Assembly: GCA_032622095.1 (NCBI GenBank)
Contig: CP136066.1
Span: forward strand, 227,046,961-227,110,960
Source: Siphonodentalium dalli
Lineage: Eukaryota > Mollusca > Scaphopoda > Gadilida > Siphonodentaliidae
Direction of reading: 5' to 3'
Length of the DNA: 64,000 nucleotides
The notes under the pieces are model-generated. The model did no database searches and had not been told where the DNA came from. It saw only the letters and a program-made list of their open reading frames with translations. Shown here one piece after another: positions 46,626-58,439 of the stretch; within the stretch, counting starts at the first letter, position 1; the number at the start of each line of letters is the position of its first letter. The translations under genes were made by a program, and so were the position numbers.

Positions 46626-48895
46626 TGATTTCTAATCATCTAATAGGTATTATAAAAAATGCCTACTTCACAAATATTTTGAGTGCATTTCAGTGTATGT
46701 TTCGTGCTCTGTAAAAACGTGATTTGACCGCTAGTGATGTAGTGAAATAACGTATTTTATAGTTGTCAAATACGTACTAAAAATATTGTCAATTTATGAC
46801 TCATCTAATGAATTTTCCACACCTAGTGTCTACAATATGTTTATATATTGTGACTCATTACTACGATTGCAGTATGTCCACGTATGTCAGATACATAACC
46901 TTGATAACTATGTTTAGAAATACCTGGTATATGAGATCATATTGTAGCTGACAGAGACTGGAATGCGACTTGCATCTACCATCACGTGCGTTCGAATGAA
47001 GTTACATGTACGATATGAGCCATTATATGTGTCGATGAGGTGTTATATCAGTATATTCATGCAATATTCGTAAATGACAGCAACATATCTTTTCCCTCCC
47101 ATTATCAAGCGAGATTTTGTGGTTAGCTGACAAACATGGCATTTTCGAATATATATAGCCTATTGGACACTTACTTCAAATGCTAAAATTGCCTCTTCAA
47201 AATAGTTAAAAGTACACATTTTTATTTCGAATTTCATTGTTTACGGTTAATTTCCTGTTATGAAATTGGTCCTTTTATAAATGCTTAATACGCAGTTACA
47301 AAAAGCCCTAATTGACAAACATTTTAAGCGCTATTATGACTATATTTGACGAATAAAAAAAACGCCATTTGACGTAGTACAACAACGTGAAATGACTACT
47401 TTTTTAAACGCGAATTTGAAACAAAACTAATATACAAAATAATTTTAAATAGCCAGTGCATGTATATCGTATATATATATTGATGTAGGCAGTGGGTCTA
47501 CGTAGCTCTCTAGATTTCTCTACCATTACCATAGTCCAAGTCTTCTTGTACTAAAACCAGCTAAGATATTGGGATGGCGATGCTGGCGTTTAGTCCAAGC
47601 CCGCTTGCATACCAATCCTACCACACGACTTACGCCCACGATCTGTGGCGGGAATCTGTGGTGTATTTTACTCGATTTACCTAGCAAATCAATACATGAT
47701 GCTATATACATCGGAAAGGCTTACATCTTATGGTCACAATGGTGTATAATAATCTAACTTTAATGTTAAATTACACATAGAATATTCCGGTTGATTGCCA
47801 TAAACATCGATTTGTTTCTCTGTTTGTTTACGTTTTAACCGAAAGCCGAAGTGGTCCGAATAAGTTCGGCATAATCCGCTGTTTGTTCTGGGAATTCTAC
47901 TTTCCGTTTCTATATATAGCGCGGGTTTTCCGAACAAAAATGGCGAAAACCGATCGCCCGAAAGTCCAGTTTTCTATGTGCTTTCAGAACAATTCCCGCA
48001 CTAAAAACTTAATGACATAATGGAGGATCAGAACGGTAGTTTTGTTGACAATTTTCGCAAGCAACTTGTCAAAATTGGAGCAAATTAGAACTCTTGTGTC
48101 TGACTTTCCATCCGTGTGATTTTCATCCATTGTGCATTTTGACTTTTGTGTTGATAAAATAATCGGAGAACCGAATCACACAGTTTCGAAATATAGTTCT
48201 TCCGTTTTAGTGGGACTTTTCAAACTTAAGGTTAAAAATTTATACAAATTTTGTTTGATTTTTTGTGTGCTTAACAAGAGCAGTATATTGCTCTGTTCGC
48301 TTAGTATATATCTTAATTTCGCCGAAGTCCACCAAATGTGGGAAATGTAGCACCATATTATTTATTCTAATACTCGTTGTGTTTACACTGTTTTAAACTT
48401 TGAGAGGGTTGTAATTCCCCGTAATTTATTTAATGTATTACATTTATATCTTCAATGTTTAATTAATCTATTTATTATTTTATTTATTGACACACATAAT
48501 TACGATTACAATGGAGAATTCTTCGTAATTTGCGTTGTTGTCCAAAATCTACGGAATATTTTCAACGGAAAATGCCGAACACAGTTCGCGAGGTCAACCG
48601 AGTTCGCATACTTTTAAAAAATTGTAAACATTGAGGTAAATGTCTCTTTTCGCATTAAATTACCGTTTTAAATTCACAACTGATGTGGGTTTCAGATAAA
48701 ATAGCATGTCTTCTGCAGAAAATATCCGTTTATTGTCGCAATTGTGATATTTTATTTCATATAATTGTGGTTTTATTTGAGCGGGTCACTAACGCTTAAG
48801 CCGTGTCATAAGCGAGCATATATGGCGGTCTTGGACTAAACGCCAGCATCGCCATCCCAATATCTTAGCTGGTTTTAGTACAAGAAGACTTGGAC

Positions 48896-51800
48896 TACCA
48901 TTACCATAGCTATCATATACACACGCGTTCGAGTATGAACGATGGTCGGTTAGAACCTATGACCTAAAAAGGGCCTGGGGACCGATCATATTCAAGTTAC
49001 ATATAATTTACATTTGAAGCATAGTTTTAATGGGGTTATAACTTGAACGGTAAGTGGCCATATATAGCTAATACGACTGACTTAGACCATATTTTGACAT
49101 TCTAAATGATACAAATGCTTACATATTAGTCTATGTGAAGAGTGAGTACGCATTTTGTCTGTGACATAAACTGGCATATTGATATAAAATAACAACCATT
49201 TCTAAGCTAAATAACACTGTATATAATATACAAAAATACCCAACTCCATTCGAAATGCAGAGAATTGAGTTACCTGCTCATGTAATTCACACGAAACGTG
49301 ATGTGCATCAATGGGGTACAATATTATGCTATAGGTACCATTTCTAAAGTATACAACCATAACTCATTACTAGAAGACCTTAATCCCGAGTAATTGTGTT
49401 GTGAGTAACAGCGGGACTCAGTAATGGGTGTTCGTTGCTTTTGGATTAGTTTGCTTCGGTGACCATGTTGAACCCTATGCGTAATGTATTGTCTGATTAT
49501 AGACACAAATGACGTGTACCTTTAAGGTATGTGACCCCACGGGTACAATACTATGCTATTGGAACCATTTCTGAAGTAAATAAGCTTACTACGATGGACA
49601 TGTTTAACCCTACGTGTAATGTATTGTCTGATTATAGACAAAAGTGACGTGTACCTTTAAGGTATGTGATACCACGGGTACAATACTATGTTATTGGAAC
49701 CATTTCTGAAGTAAATAAGCTTACTACGGTGGACATGTTGAACCCTATATGTAATGTTTTGTGTGATTATAGACAAAAGTGACGTGTACCTTTAAGGTAT
49801 GTAATAAAAATACGGTCAATTGTATGAACAATTTCTGAAGTAATGACACATCAATACCTTCATTTCCTACAATGTTGCCTCGTGCATCGAATGTACATGC
49901 ATATGTAACTTGAAAGCCAATATGTTATAATGTTGTTGTCTAACACACACTGGGTAATTTTATATGAATGAAAGCATGTAGATTGCCAAAATCTTTGTTA
50001 AAACTATGGACGTTTTTGAAAATAAAGAGCGTTTTTTATTTATGGATACGATGAATTATGTTTAAATGCTTAATTTTAAATATAAATTTAGTAAACGATG
50101 GACATTAAGACAAATTTGTAAAATAAAGAGTGTGTTTTATTTACGGATAGACGGAATTAGGTTTAAATGCTTGATTTTAAATGTAAATTTAGTACAATTA
50201 AGACAAATTGTGAAAATAAAGAGCGTTTTATTGATAGATACACTGAGTTATGTTTAAATGCCTAAGTGACGTGTTCCTTTAAGGTATGTGACCACGGGTG
50301 CAATAGTATGCTATTGGAACCATTTCTGAAGTAAATAAGCTTACTACGATGGACATGTTTAACCCTACGTGTAATGTATTGTCTGATTATAGACAAAGTG
50401 AGGTGTACCTTTAAGGTATGTGATCAAAATACGGTCAATTGTATGAACAATTTCTGAAGTAATGACACATCAATACCTTCATTTCCTACAATGTTTCCTC
50501 GTGCATCGAATGTACATGCATATGTAACCTGAAAGCCAATATGTTATAATGTTGTTGTCTAACACACACTGGGTAATTTTATATGAATTAAAGCATGTAG
50601 ATTGCAAAATCTTTGTTAAAACTATGGACGTTTTTGAAAATAAAGAGCGTTTTATTGATAGATACGATGAATTATGTTTAAATGCTTAATTTTAAATATA
50701 AATTTAGTATACGATGGACATTAAGACAAATTTTGAAAATAAAGAGCGTTTTTTATTTACGGATAGACGGAATTAGGTTTAAATGCTTAATTTTAAATAT
50801 AAATTTAGTATACGATGGACATTAAGACAAATTTTGAAAATAAAGAGCGTGTTTTATTTACGGATAGACGGAATTAGGTTTAAATGCTTGATTTTAAATG
50901 TAAATTTAGTACAATTCAGACAAATTTGAAAATAAAGAGCGTTTTATTGATAGATACACTGAGTTAGGTTTAAATGCTTAAGTGACGTGTTCATTTAATG
51001 TACGTGACCACGGGTACAATAGTATGCTATATGAACCATTTCTGAAGTAATGACACCTTATTATTATCACTAACACTGTGCCAATGCATTATATTATGTA
51101 TGTCTGTCTCCCATAAATGTAGAGGCTAATATGACCTATAAATTGAAGGTAAGTGGCAGTCTGTTACAATGTTGTTGTCGTTTAACATACATTTCGTAAA
51201 TTTTATATGAATGAAAGCATGTAGATTGCATAAATCTTTGTTAAAACTAGGTACATTCAAACTATTTGGAAAATAAAGAGCGTTTTTATTGATGTATACG
51301 CGGAATTAGGTTTAAATGCATAAATGACGTGTACCTTTAAGGTATGTGACCAAAATGCGGTGATTTGTATGCTATTTGAACCATATCTGAAGTAGTGACA
51401 CACTAGAAAACCTTAATTTCTACAGAAACATTAATTTTGTTTATCTCTCAGTCTCCACAGATGCAGAAGCCATTAGGAGCATGCATTTGAATGACAGACG
51501 TATCGTGGCATTAAATGACTTAAACATGTGTTTAATTACGAAGCTTCGAGAAATTGTGTGTAGGATTTACTTTATTTGAAATGTTCAAATATCTATTGGC
51601 AAGGCGTTGATTGATTCCAAATAGTTCGATTACAGATATTAAAGGGGTATTTAGAGAAAAAGCTTAACTAATGTTAGTGATGATTTAATCAATTGTACCA
51701 TAACAGTTGACCATTAGGAGGGATACATAATGGGGAGTAAGTATGTATTCAGGGTCCATTCCGCTCGCGGTATAACTTTTGTGAGAGTTAAATTGCATGG

Positions 51801-53080
51801 GTTATGCTCTGTAAGCATATGTTGGCTGATTGGAGTTAGATGTGTATTTAATACCTAGATGGTCTCCCACGTGCTGAGAACTTTGTAGATTATTTTAATT
51901 TTATTAATTGTTTCAGAGGCAGCTAGAAAGGCATTTTATTTTTCCTAACCAATATGTGCAAATGATACCGGCCCCTGAATGTTTTTTTATTCAAATTAGT
52001 GCAGGCTTAAATGTTTTATCACCTAGTGGTATGCATAATCTCATTAATCTGTTTCACCTCTTTATCCCCGTCGGTATGGAGAATGTTCCAGAATGGTTAT
52101 ATGTTGTGTTATTAGCTTGAGAGCTCTGTGCCCTGCAGTAGGTGCATTGTGTTCCCCCGTGCTTAGAAGTTAATTAACAGACAAAGGTGCGTCTGCCTTC
52201 AGCATTGTTAGTTTAAAGGGCCCTATGCGAGTATGAAGTGTCTTAAACGAATACATTATGGATTTACTATAATGTTGTAGAAGACACAAATTTCCAGATT
52301 ATTCCAGAAAGAATAATTTGCGTGGGAAGGAATATTTTTAGGAATTTTACTAGATTGTTCCAGAAGATAAAATTGCGAACGGTAAATAGATAGATGCTGG
52401 CGTGTTTAGTGCACATCTGGCATTGAGTAAACCAGCCATTATAGAATATATTCCATGATGCTCTGTTATTGTTAGAGAGAAAGCGTGCCTCGTGGAATGT
52501 GTTTACTACCAGGTACAGAGCAGTTAATAAATCTGTGAGATCAATAATGTTTTTTAGTTATCGAAAGGTATAAAACTTAAAGGGGCCGAAGGGTTTTAGA
52601 GCCAGAAGATTTGAGAAATGAGTTTTACTGCCTAAATTCTATGCGTGGAGAACGGTAAATAGATAGATGCTATGATAGCGTGAGAGCCAATGTGTGTACC
52701 GTGTGTGTGAAATTAACATTGGGGCTTTACAGGTATAAATTTTAAAGAGGCCTTATACAAGTATGAATTTTATTACACGAATACATTATGGATTTTACTA
52801 GAATGTTGTAGAAAAATTCTAGAATTTTCCAGAAACAAATATTTTACTAGATTGTTCCAGAAAAATAAATTTCTAGATTGTTCCAGAAGATAAAATTGCG
52901 TGGGAAGGAGAAAAATGAGGAGCGATATATAATAATTAATAAAGGAGGAGTTTGTAAGACTATGAACCCATACAAAGCATAGAAAAGGGGGCGTTGCCAT
53001 ATTATGGGGCCATAGACATACAAACCTATAGGAGAAGGGGTCCCATATGGAAACGGGGCCGCAGAAGTCCACATGCTGCT
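48896..53080. repeat. Right inverted arm of the 19-kb element, 4.2 kb
   Basis: Reverse complement of 33891-37988. It has the same internal repeats and the same two-exon gene, and lacks the nested 3.27-kb segment. The outer tip ends ...AGTCCACATGCTGCT at 53080. Confidence 0.93.
51730..52120 (+). CDS. Predicted two-exon gene of unknown function, right-arm copy
   Basis: Exon 1 is 51730-51810 (starts MGSKYVFRVHSARG, donor CTCT/GTAAGC). Exon 2 is 51917-52120 (acceptor AATTGTTTCAG, starts RQLERHFIFPNQ, stop at 52118-52120). Both exons are in phase 0 and the join gives 94 residues. Start context, splice sites, intron length and stop are the same as in the left-arm copy. Conservation of a complete two-exon frame in both arms, despite many changes elsewhere in the arms, supports a real gene. 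The family is not recognised. A frame in exon 2 alone would start only at a TTG. Confidence 0.5.
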
Positions 53081-53276
53081 TCTGTATGGGTGAAATTATA
53101 AAATTGTTAAAGAATACAAGAAAACATTATTAAAATTGTAAAAAATTGTTAGGCCAATGCATTCTCTTATATATGCGAGGCGACCTATGGTCGACTCGCA
53201 TATATAAGAGAATGCATTGGCACAGGGTAAAAAAAATTCCAACTTACGACTGGATTTGATATGGCGGGTCACAATT
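53081..53276. mobile_element. MITE family A copy, right part after the 19-kb element
   Basis: Begins with the second TCTGTA, then TGGGTGAAATTATAAAATTG, the second hairpin (53153-53221) and the family end ...GATATGGCGGGTCAC. It is followed by the TSD AATT (53273-53276). Confidence 0.92.
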
Positions 53277-53682
53277 GATGCATATCACACTGCACCAGGT
53301 CACGCTGTTATACTATTCTGAATGAGTAGCGCATACCAGGCCGTTTCATGAATTCGATAAACGATGGATAACCCAAAATTATATTCCACAAACATGATCG
53401 GTCAATGCAAGCTGCAAAACAGCGTTCAGTCCCCTCGCTACGAGATGTCTGAACCCTGCCGGCACGTGTATTTTCTTAATTAACATTTTTTTTTGAAAGT
53501 GTTTTGTCAGTTACAATTCATTCTGGTTTGATCTATACAATTTTCAAATGAATATGGACAGTTCAGTTTCTCATGATAAATGCGACATTTCTTCACATTA
53601 CGTTAAGGTGTGGGCAGCGGTAAGTCCTGTGTAGGGGACTGAACTCTGCATGGAGCCTGCAGTCGATGTCGCACTAATTCGT

Positions 53683-54101
53683 TAAGGTACTCAATCCGAT
53701 TAAGCACCCCTAAATTACGATTTCTTTGCTGCAGGGGTAAACAAATTGATTCGAGTCGAGGAACCCATCCATCAAAGCTTAGAGTGATCAGATATTGATT
53801 TTTGAAGTTTGTAATTTTCTCCAGATGTTTACTAATAATTGCCACAGAAGCACTAATTCAAACGGACGAAGATGGATAACTCTAAAATCAAGTGGTAATA
53901 ATAACGCAATTTTGTCCGAGAACATCCTTTTGACGGCGTGTTCTGGGCCTCAAGCAATAGAAATAACAAAATTTCAAAAATTGATATCTGATCAATTTGA
54001 GCATTGTTAGGTTGGTTCCTCGACTCGAATCAATTATTTTTTACCCCCGAAGCCAAAGAAATAGTACTTTATGAGCATCTGATCGGGTTGAGTACCTTTA
54101 A
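53683..54101. mobile_element. MITE family B, copy 3
   Basis: The ends are TAAGGTACTCAATCCGATTA and GATCGGGTTGAGTACCTTTA. Inside are ATTCGAGTCGAGGAACCCAT and its mirror GGTTCCTCGACTCGAATCAA, and the motif GACGAAGATGGATAACTCTA in common with the other copies. Non-coding. Confidence 0.75.
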
Positions 54102-54740
54102 AGGTATAGTGTATTCCAATGTTGGTTTCTATAGTTTCTGGGTCATAGAATAAGGTAACCAGATTTCCATTATTTGCAAGTCTGTTGAGTACGAAGTAAT
54201 GTTACGGTTGGCAGATTAGCCGGAATACGAAAATACCAATTGTTGTTGTCGAGTACTTTTTGTACAGTTGACAAACAAATGTATCAACTAAATGTTATAT
54301 TATAAGCATCCCATTCTCATATTCCCATTAAGTCATTGTATAGTCACTAGTCAGTGAGTGGCTTGTGTTTACGCCCCGTATCAACATTGTTTTGTACACA
54401 GACATGTATGCCACGCAGATGGTCATTTCAGGACACCAGTCCAAGTTTGATCGAACGTGGGATATTATGGACGTGGGATATTATGTTTGTCTAAAAGCAA
54501 CACACTTCCCACTGTGACATATACTTTATGGAAAATAAAAATATTTTGGTGCATAATTTCCAACTCGTGTCGTGTCGTGTATGGCACTTACAACTGGTTG
54601 GTGGTGGGGTAGAAATCTCAAACCCTTCTGTCGCCACATACTGCACAAATACATGAGTACAAACATCAGTAAGCGTTAAATGTGTTTGACTTGATACGGT
54701 CTTGAAGCCAATCCCAAATATCACATTTTGTGACTGTTGC

Positions 54741-55172
54741 CACCAGAGAACCAATAACAATCCCCGTTACACGTAACCACCAGTAGTAGAACCAATCATA
54801 ACCCCCTTTGCACGTAACCACCAGTGGTAGAACCAATCACAACCCCCGTTACACGTAACCACCAGTAGTAGAACCAATCACAACCCCCGTTACACGTAAC
54901 CACCAGTAGTAGAACCAATCCTAATGCCTTTTACACGTAAACACCAGTGGTAGAACCAATCACAACACCCGTTACACGTAACCACCAGTAGTAGAACCAA
55001 TCACAACCCCGTTACACGTAACCACCAGTAGTAGAACCAATCATAATGCCTTTTACACGTAAACACCAGTAGTAGAACCAATCACAACCCCCGTTACACG
55101 TAACCACCAGTAGTAGAACCAATCATAATGCCTTTTACACGTAAACACCAGTGGTATACACGTAGAACCAAT
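54741..55172. repeat. 41-bp tandem repeat, about 10 copies
   Basis: Unit of about 41 bp: GTTACACGTAACCACCAGTA, then GTAGAACCAATCACAACCCCC. Variants include TTTTACACGTAAACACC and ATAATGCC. The TTTTACACGTAAACACC and ATAATGCC forms return at intervals. Confidence 0.92.
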
Positions 55173-55179
55173 CATACTC

Positions 55180-56230
55180 CCATTTACATTTTCACGCCAT
55201 TGACATTAAGTTTATCAACGTATATTAACCAACCGCAATTCTCTTTATAGCATTCCATGATGACAACCAATGTTAAAACGAAATGCAGCCTACACAAAAC
55301 AGAATTCGACTCGTTCTGCTTTATTCATCAAAAATCGTGTTGTTCGATCTGTCACGTGAAGATGTCTGGGTCATGTGACATTCTAAATAAATAAGTTACA
55401 AGCAGAGCGCCGCCCGTGGGAAGATATAGAAGCAGCAACGACAACTGTGCAAGGGATAAAGGAGAAGGCCCAATCAGAGCAGAAGGTAAAGCAGAATTTA
55501 GTGATGCTAGTCCGCTGTTTTTAAAATGAGATCATTAAGTGGGCCGTTTATTGTTCTATTTTTAGAACATACAATTCAGGCGATAACATGTAGCGATATA
55601 GATCATTAGGGTGTTCCCTTAGCTATTGTCCAAACGTCAAATGTCCCCGATTGATTGCTTGTATTGTTTCATTCCATAGTTATAAGCGATAAATGTGTCT
55701 AATTAACTTTTATTTGTGACAAAATTACACAATCAAAATGCTGGTCTCAGTTAGCAGCAACCACTATTGTTCGTTGGCTAAATAACCACACGTTTTAGAC
55801 CAGAAAATATTCGAAATATAATCAATATTAATCGATAGAAGCATTTACGGACAGGGATCTTCGATTCATATCAAATATTTTATACCCCGGTAAACATATA
55901 ACACAAGAGATAGACCATCTTTAATGTTATTTCTCCGTAACATTAATCGATGTCGGTCACTCTGTCAAAAAGCACAGGTGCCGAAATTTGTTGATTGCAA
56001 ATTATCAAAATTATGGTTCTTTTCGTTTGATGCGTGATTGACATGCGTTTGTGCCGAAAACATATCATTGATAACCAGGATTGTATCAATGTTATGGAAA
56101 TATATTGGTCACATCCAGACGTTTATTTACCAATACTGCGTGGGATCATGTTCGAGCTCTTTATATAAGCGACCGTTAGACTTTTTATGAAGAAAAACAG
56201 TAATCAAACTGACTCGATAACAATAAAAGA
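55180..56230. other. AT-rich interval, no gene recognised
   Basis: Only short frames. A stretch at 55390-55515 is less AT-rich and ends in a fragment of MITE family C (GAATTTAGTGATGCTAGTCC). Confidence 0.4.
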
Positions 56231-56232
56231 AT

Positions 56233-57065
56233 TAAAGATGCATAATCCGATTAAATCAGACTTTCATTTTCAACGACAACCCCTTGAACCAGACCAACAT
56301 GACACCGTTTTTGTAAAATTTTCCAAATCATGCAGTTCTGAAAAAAGTTTTTGTTGAAGAATATAAGAAAAAATGATAAAAAATGATAAAAACAAATGTA
56401 TAACAATTGTTAAAGAATGTGTGAAAAATTGATAATTTTTTTTATAAAAAATAAAAAACAATTGTGTGAAAAGAATGTGTGAAAAATTGATAATTTTTTT
56501 TATAAAAACATTGTTAGGCCAATGCATTCTCTTATATATGCGAGGCGACCTATGGTCGACTCGCATATATAAGAGAATGCATTGGCACAGGGTAATGGAT
56601 AAAATGATAAAAACTGTTATAGACTTTAAAGGTGCATAATCCAATTAAGCGTCGCTCAATTACTATTTATTTGGATTCAGGGGTTAAAATATAATTGATT
56701 CGAGTCGAGAAACCCACCTATCAAAGCTCAGAGTTATTAGATATCGATTTTTGAAATCTACTATTTTTCACCATCGAGAATTAATATTGCCCCAGTAAAC
56801 AGTCGACGGTCTCGGACCAAATTGCGGATGAAGATGGATAACTCTAAATTCAAGAGGCTTTTTGTTGACAATAAGGCCAAATTTTGGCGAATAGCATGTT
56901 GATAAATAACACGTTTCTGGCATTTTTATACTACAGTTGAGTGGTTAGCATTATATATTTTTGGCAATTAATCGATTCTGATATCTGGAGCTCTACAAAT
57001 GTTGTTGTTGTTGTTGTTGGAATCTGATTATGTGGGGATCATCGAATCGGATTGAGTACCTTTAA
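56233..57065. mobile_element. MITE family B, copy 4, with duplicated left end and hairpin
   Basis: The left end is at 56233 (TAAAGATGCATAATCCGATT) and again at about 56628 (TAAAGGTGCATAATCCAATT). The right end ATCGAATCGGATTGAGTACC is at 57041-57060. Between the two left ends is a full family A hairpin (56518-56586). The right part has a (GTT)n tract (57000-57018). The layout is as at 31616-32435. Confidence 0.75.
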
Positions 57066-57133
57066 ATAATTAGAGATGATTATTTAAAATACAAAGACGC
57101 AGAAATGTTAACTGTTCTGGTGTTTTCATTACA

Positions 57134-58435
57134 GTTGATCGTCGATAGTCGATGTGAATACGAGGCTACGACAGAGCGCCATCTGGCGACGATTAACGCG
57201 TTCTATGATACGCTCAGAGAAACGATTGCCCGCAGTAAAGAAAGAGCACGTGACGACGTGAAGACGAGACGTGTTAGTCATCTCGATTATCTGCGAGGTT
57301 TCGAGGAACAGAACGAGAACTTAACGAGAATTGTGAACGAGATATTCGAAACTGTGGGCGATGTGATTAAACCAGGAATTGTTAACAAAGAACTCCAGAA
57401 TCAGTTGGCGGAAATTCAGGAATCCATTTCGTCTTGTGAACTCGCCAGGTGCAACTTAGACGATTTGAAAGGAGCCATTGATGGCGACGAATTCGGTTTC
57501 CACTGGAGTCAAAACGACATCGACAGGATTTCAGATATCTTAGAATCCCTATCATGTCCAAGAGGGCGCGTCGGTGGATTGTATAAAGCGGTCGGTATAT
57601 TATGACAGTGATGACGACTCCGATCAGCCAATCACGGACCTGAGCGACATTCTCCCCGGAACCGTTCTTGATCTTACTTACATAAGCGCTGAACAAGATT
57701 CCGATCTCATCCTTGTGACGTCAGATCCGAATGAACTTGTGCGCATGCGCGATAACGGATTCGGTATGCGCAAAACCACCCATTATTGCGGCACATACCC
57801 TTCTCCTAACGTATGCGTTAGTGACGGGTTCGTCTCGATAGCGTCTTGTTGCGATCATCGAATAGAGATGTATAACGTCAGTGATTTGGAATACGTGAGA
57901 ACTATTAATGTTGGAGACGGATTCACATCATTTGGTTCGTTATCGGGTGCTTTCATCGTGTGCTACGGGGAACGCGGAGTGATAAACCGTTTTTCAGACT
58001 TCGGCGATAAAATTGACAAATGCAGGTCAAGATTCACTGATTGCTGCAGAGATAGGTCGCTGAAGTAGCGGTGTCACAGTCACGTGACCGTGTGATCGTG
58101 ATGCAACCGCAGATAACTAATGCCATGACTATGGCCAAGTTCTACATACTTTCTGCGGATTTGCAGACTGTGCTTAACTTATGGACACTTCATTTGAACT
58201 ATACACTCCCCACGGAATAGCTACGTATCTTGCAAGCTACTATATTTTCGTTGGTAAACGGATCGAGAGGCACCCTATCACGGAATCACAACATGATGTA
58301 ACATTATCTGAGACTATTATGGACGGACAAGGGAGGCCACTCGCCATGGCTTACAATGCAGACTCGAAATGCTTAGTTCTTCTATCTCTCGACGGCAACC
58401 AAAGACGTAAATACAAGGGGCGCTTTATTTGAGAA
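57134..58435 (+). pseudogene. TRIM/NHL-like gene remnant with frameshifts
   Basis: A splice acceptor TTCTGGTGTTTTCATTACAG (to 57133) opens an exon-like frame. Its first part (to about 57590) reads a charged, helical, coiled-coil region (TTERHLATINAFYDTLRETI, then LDYLRGFEEQNENLTRIVNE) like the region after the B-box in TRIM proteins. The frame then shifts to YYDSDDDSDQPITDLSDILP and a beta-propeller-like part (CVSDGFVSIASCCDHRIEMY, LEYVRTINVGDGFTSFGS). Two more shifts (58060-58100 and about 58170-58190) lead to ELYTPHGIATYLASYYIFVG and GRPLAMAYNADSKCLVLLSL, typical NHL-repeat text. It ends at a stop at 58432. RING and B-box were not found upstream. The apparent ATG and leader at 57105 are probably intron. 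Confidence 0.65.
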
Positions 58436-58439
58436 AGAA

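Larger units (their letters stand above)
42535..48823. repeat. Core tandem unit 2, about 6289 bp
   Basis: Near-identical to 36222-42534. It ends at GCGAGCATATAT/GGCGG, after which a 66-bp inverted copy of 41246-41311 (48829-48895) leads into the right arm. The nested segment copy is 44288-47534. Confidence 0.95.
33891..53080. mobile_element. 19.19-kb palindromic element, Maverick-like ends, undescribed
   Basis: Starts AGCAGCATGTGGGCTTCTGC and ends with the reverse complement ...CCACATGCTGCT. It is flanked by the direct 6-bp duplication TCTGTA (33885-33890 and 53081-53086). Family A copies at 6320-6783 and 31270-31470 keep the unbroken site CTCTGTATGGG. The layout is: left arm 33891-37988; a core with two tandem units (36222-42534 and 42535-48823) that each include the inner left arm; right arm 48896-53080, inverted. 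The 19-kb length, 6-bp TSD and AG...CT ends are hallmarks of Maverick/Polinton elements. No protein-primed polymerase, integrase, cysteine protease, packaging ATPase or capsid gene is visible on either strand. It is therefore either a non-autonomous derivative or a different lineage. The visible genes are small and unrecognised. Confidence 0.85.

Noticed and set aside
36222-48823. 6.3-kb direct repeats as LTRs of a giant retroelement
   Set aside because: The repeats touch each other with no internal region, have no TG...CA ends and carry no reverse transcriptase.
33891-53080. Firm assignment to Maverick/Polinton
   Set aside because: Ends, TSD and size fit, but none of the hallmark genes is visible, so only a resemblance is claimed.
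54491-54760. 89-codon minus-strand frame
   Set aside because: No domain, and it begins at the edge of the 41-bp tandem repeat.
57105-57133. Signal peptide at the start of the TRIM/NHL remnant
   Set aside because: The leader-like codons overlap a polypyrimidine tract and AG acceptor; they are more likely intron.
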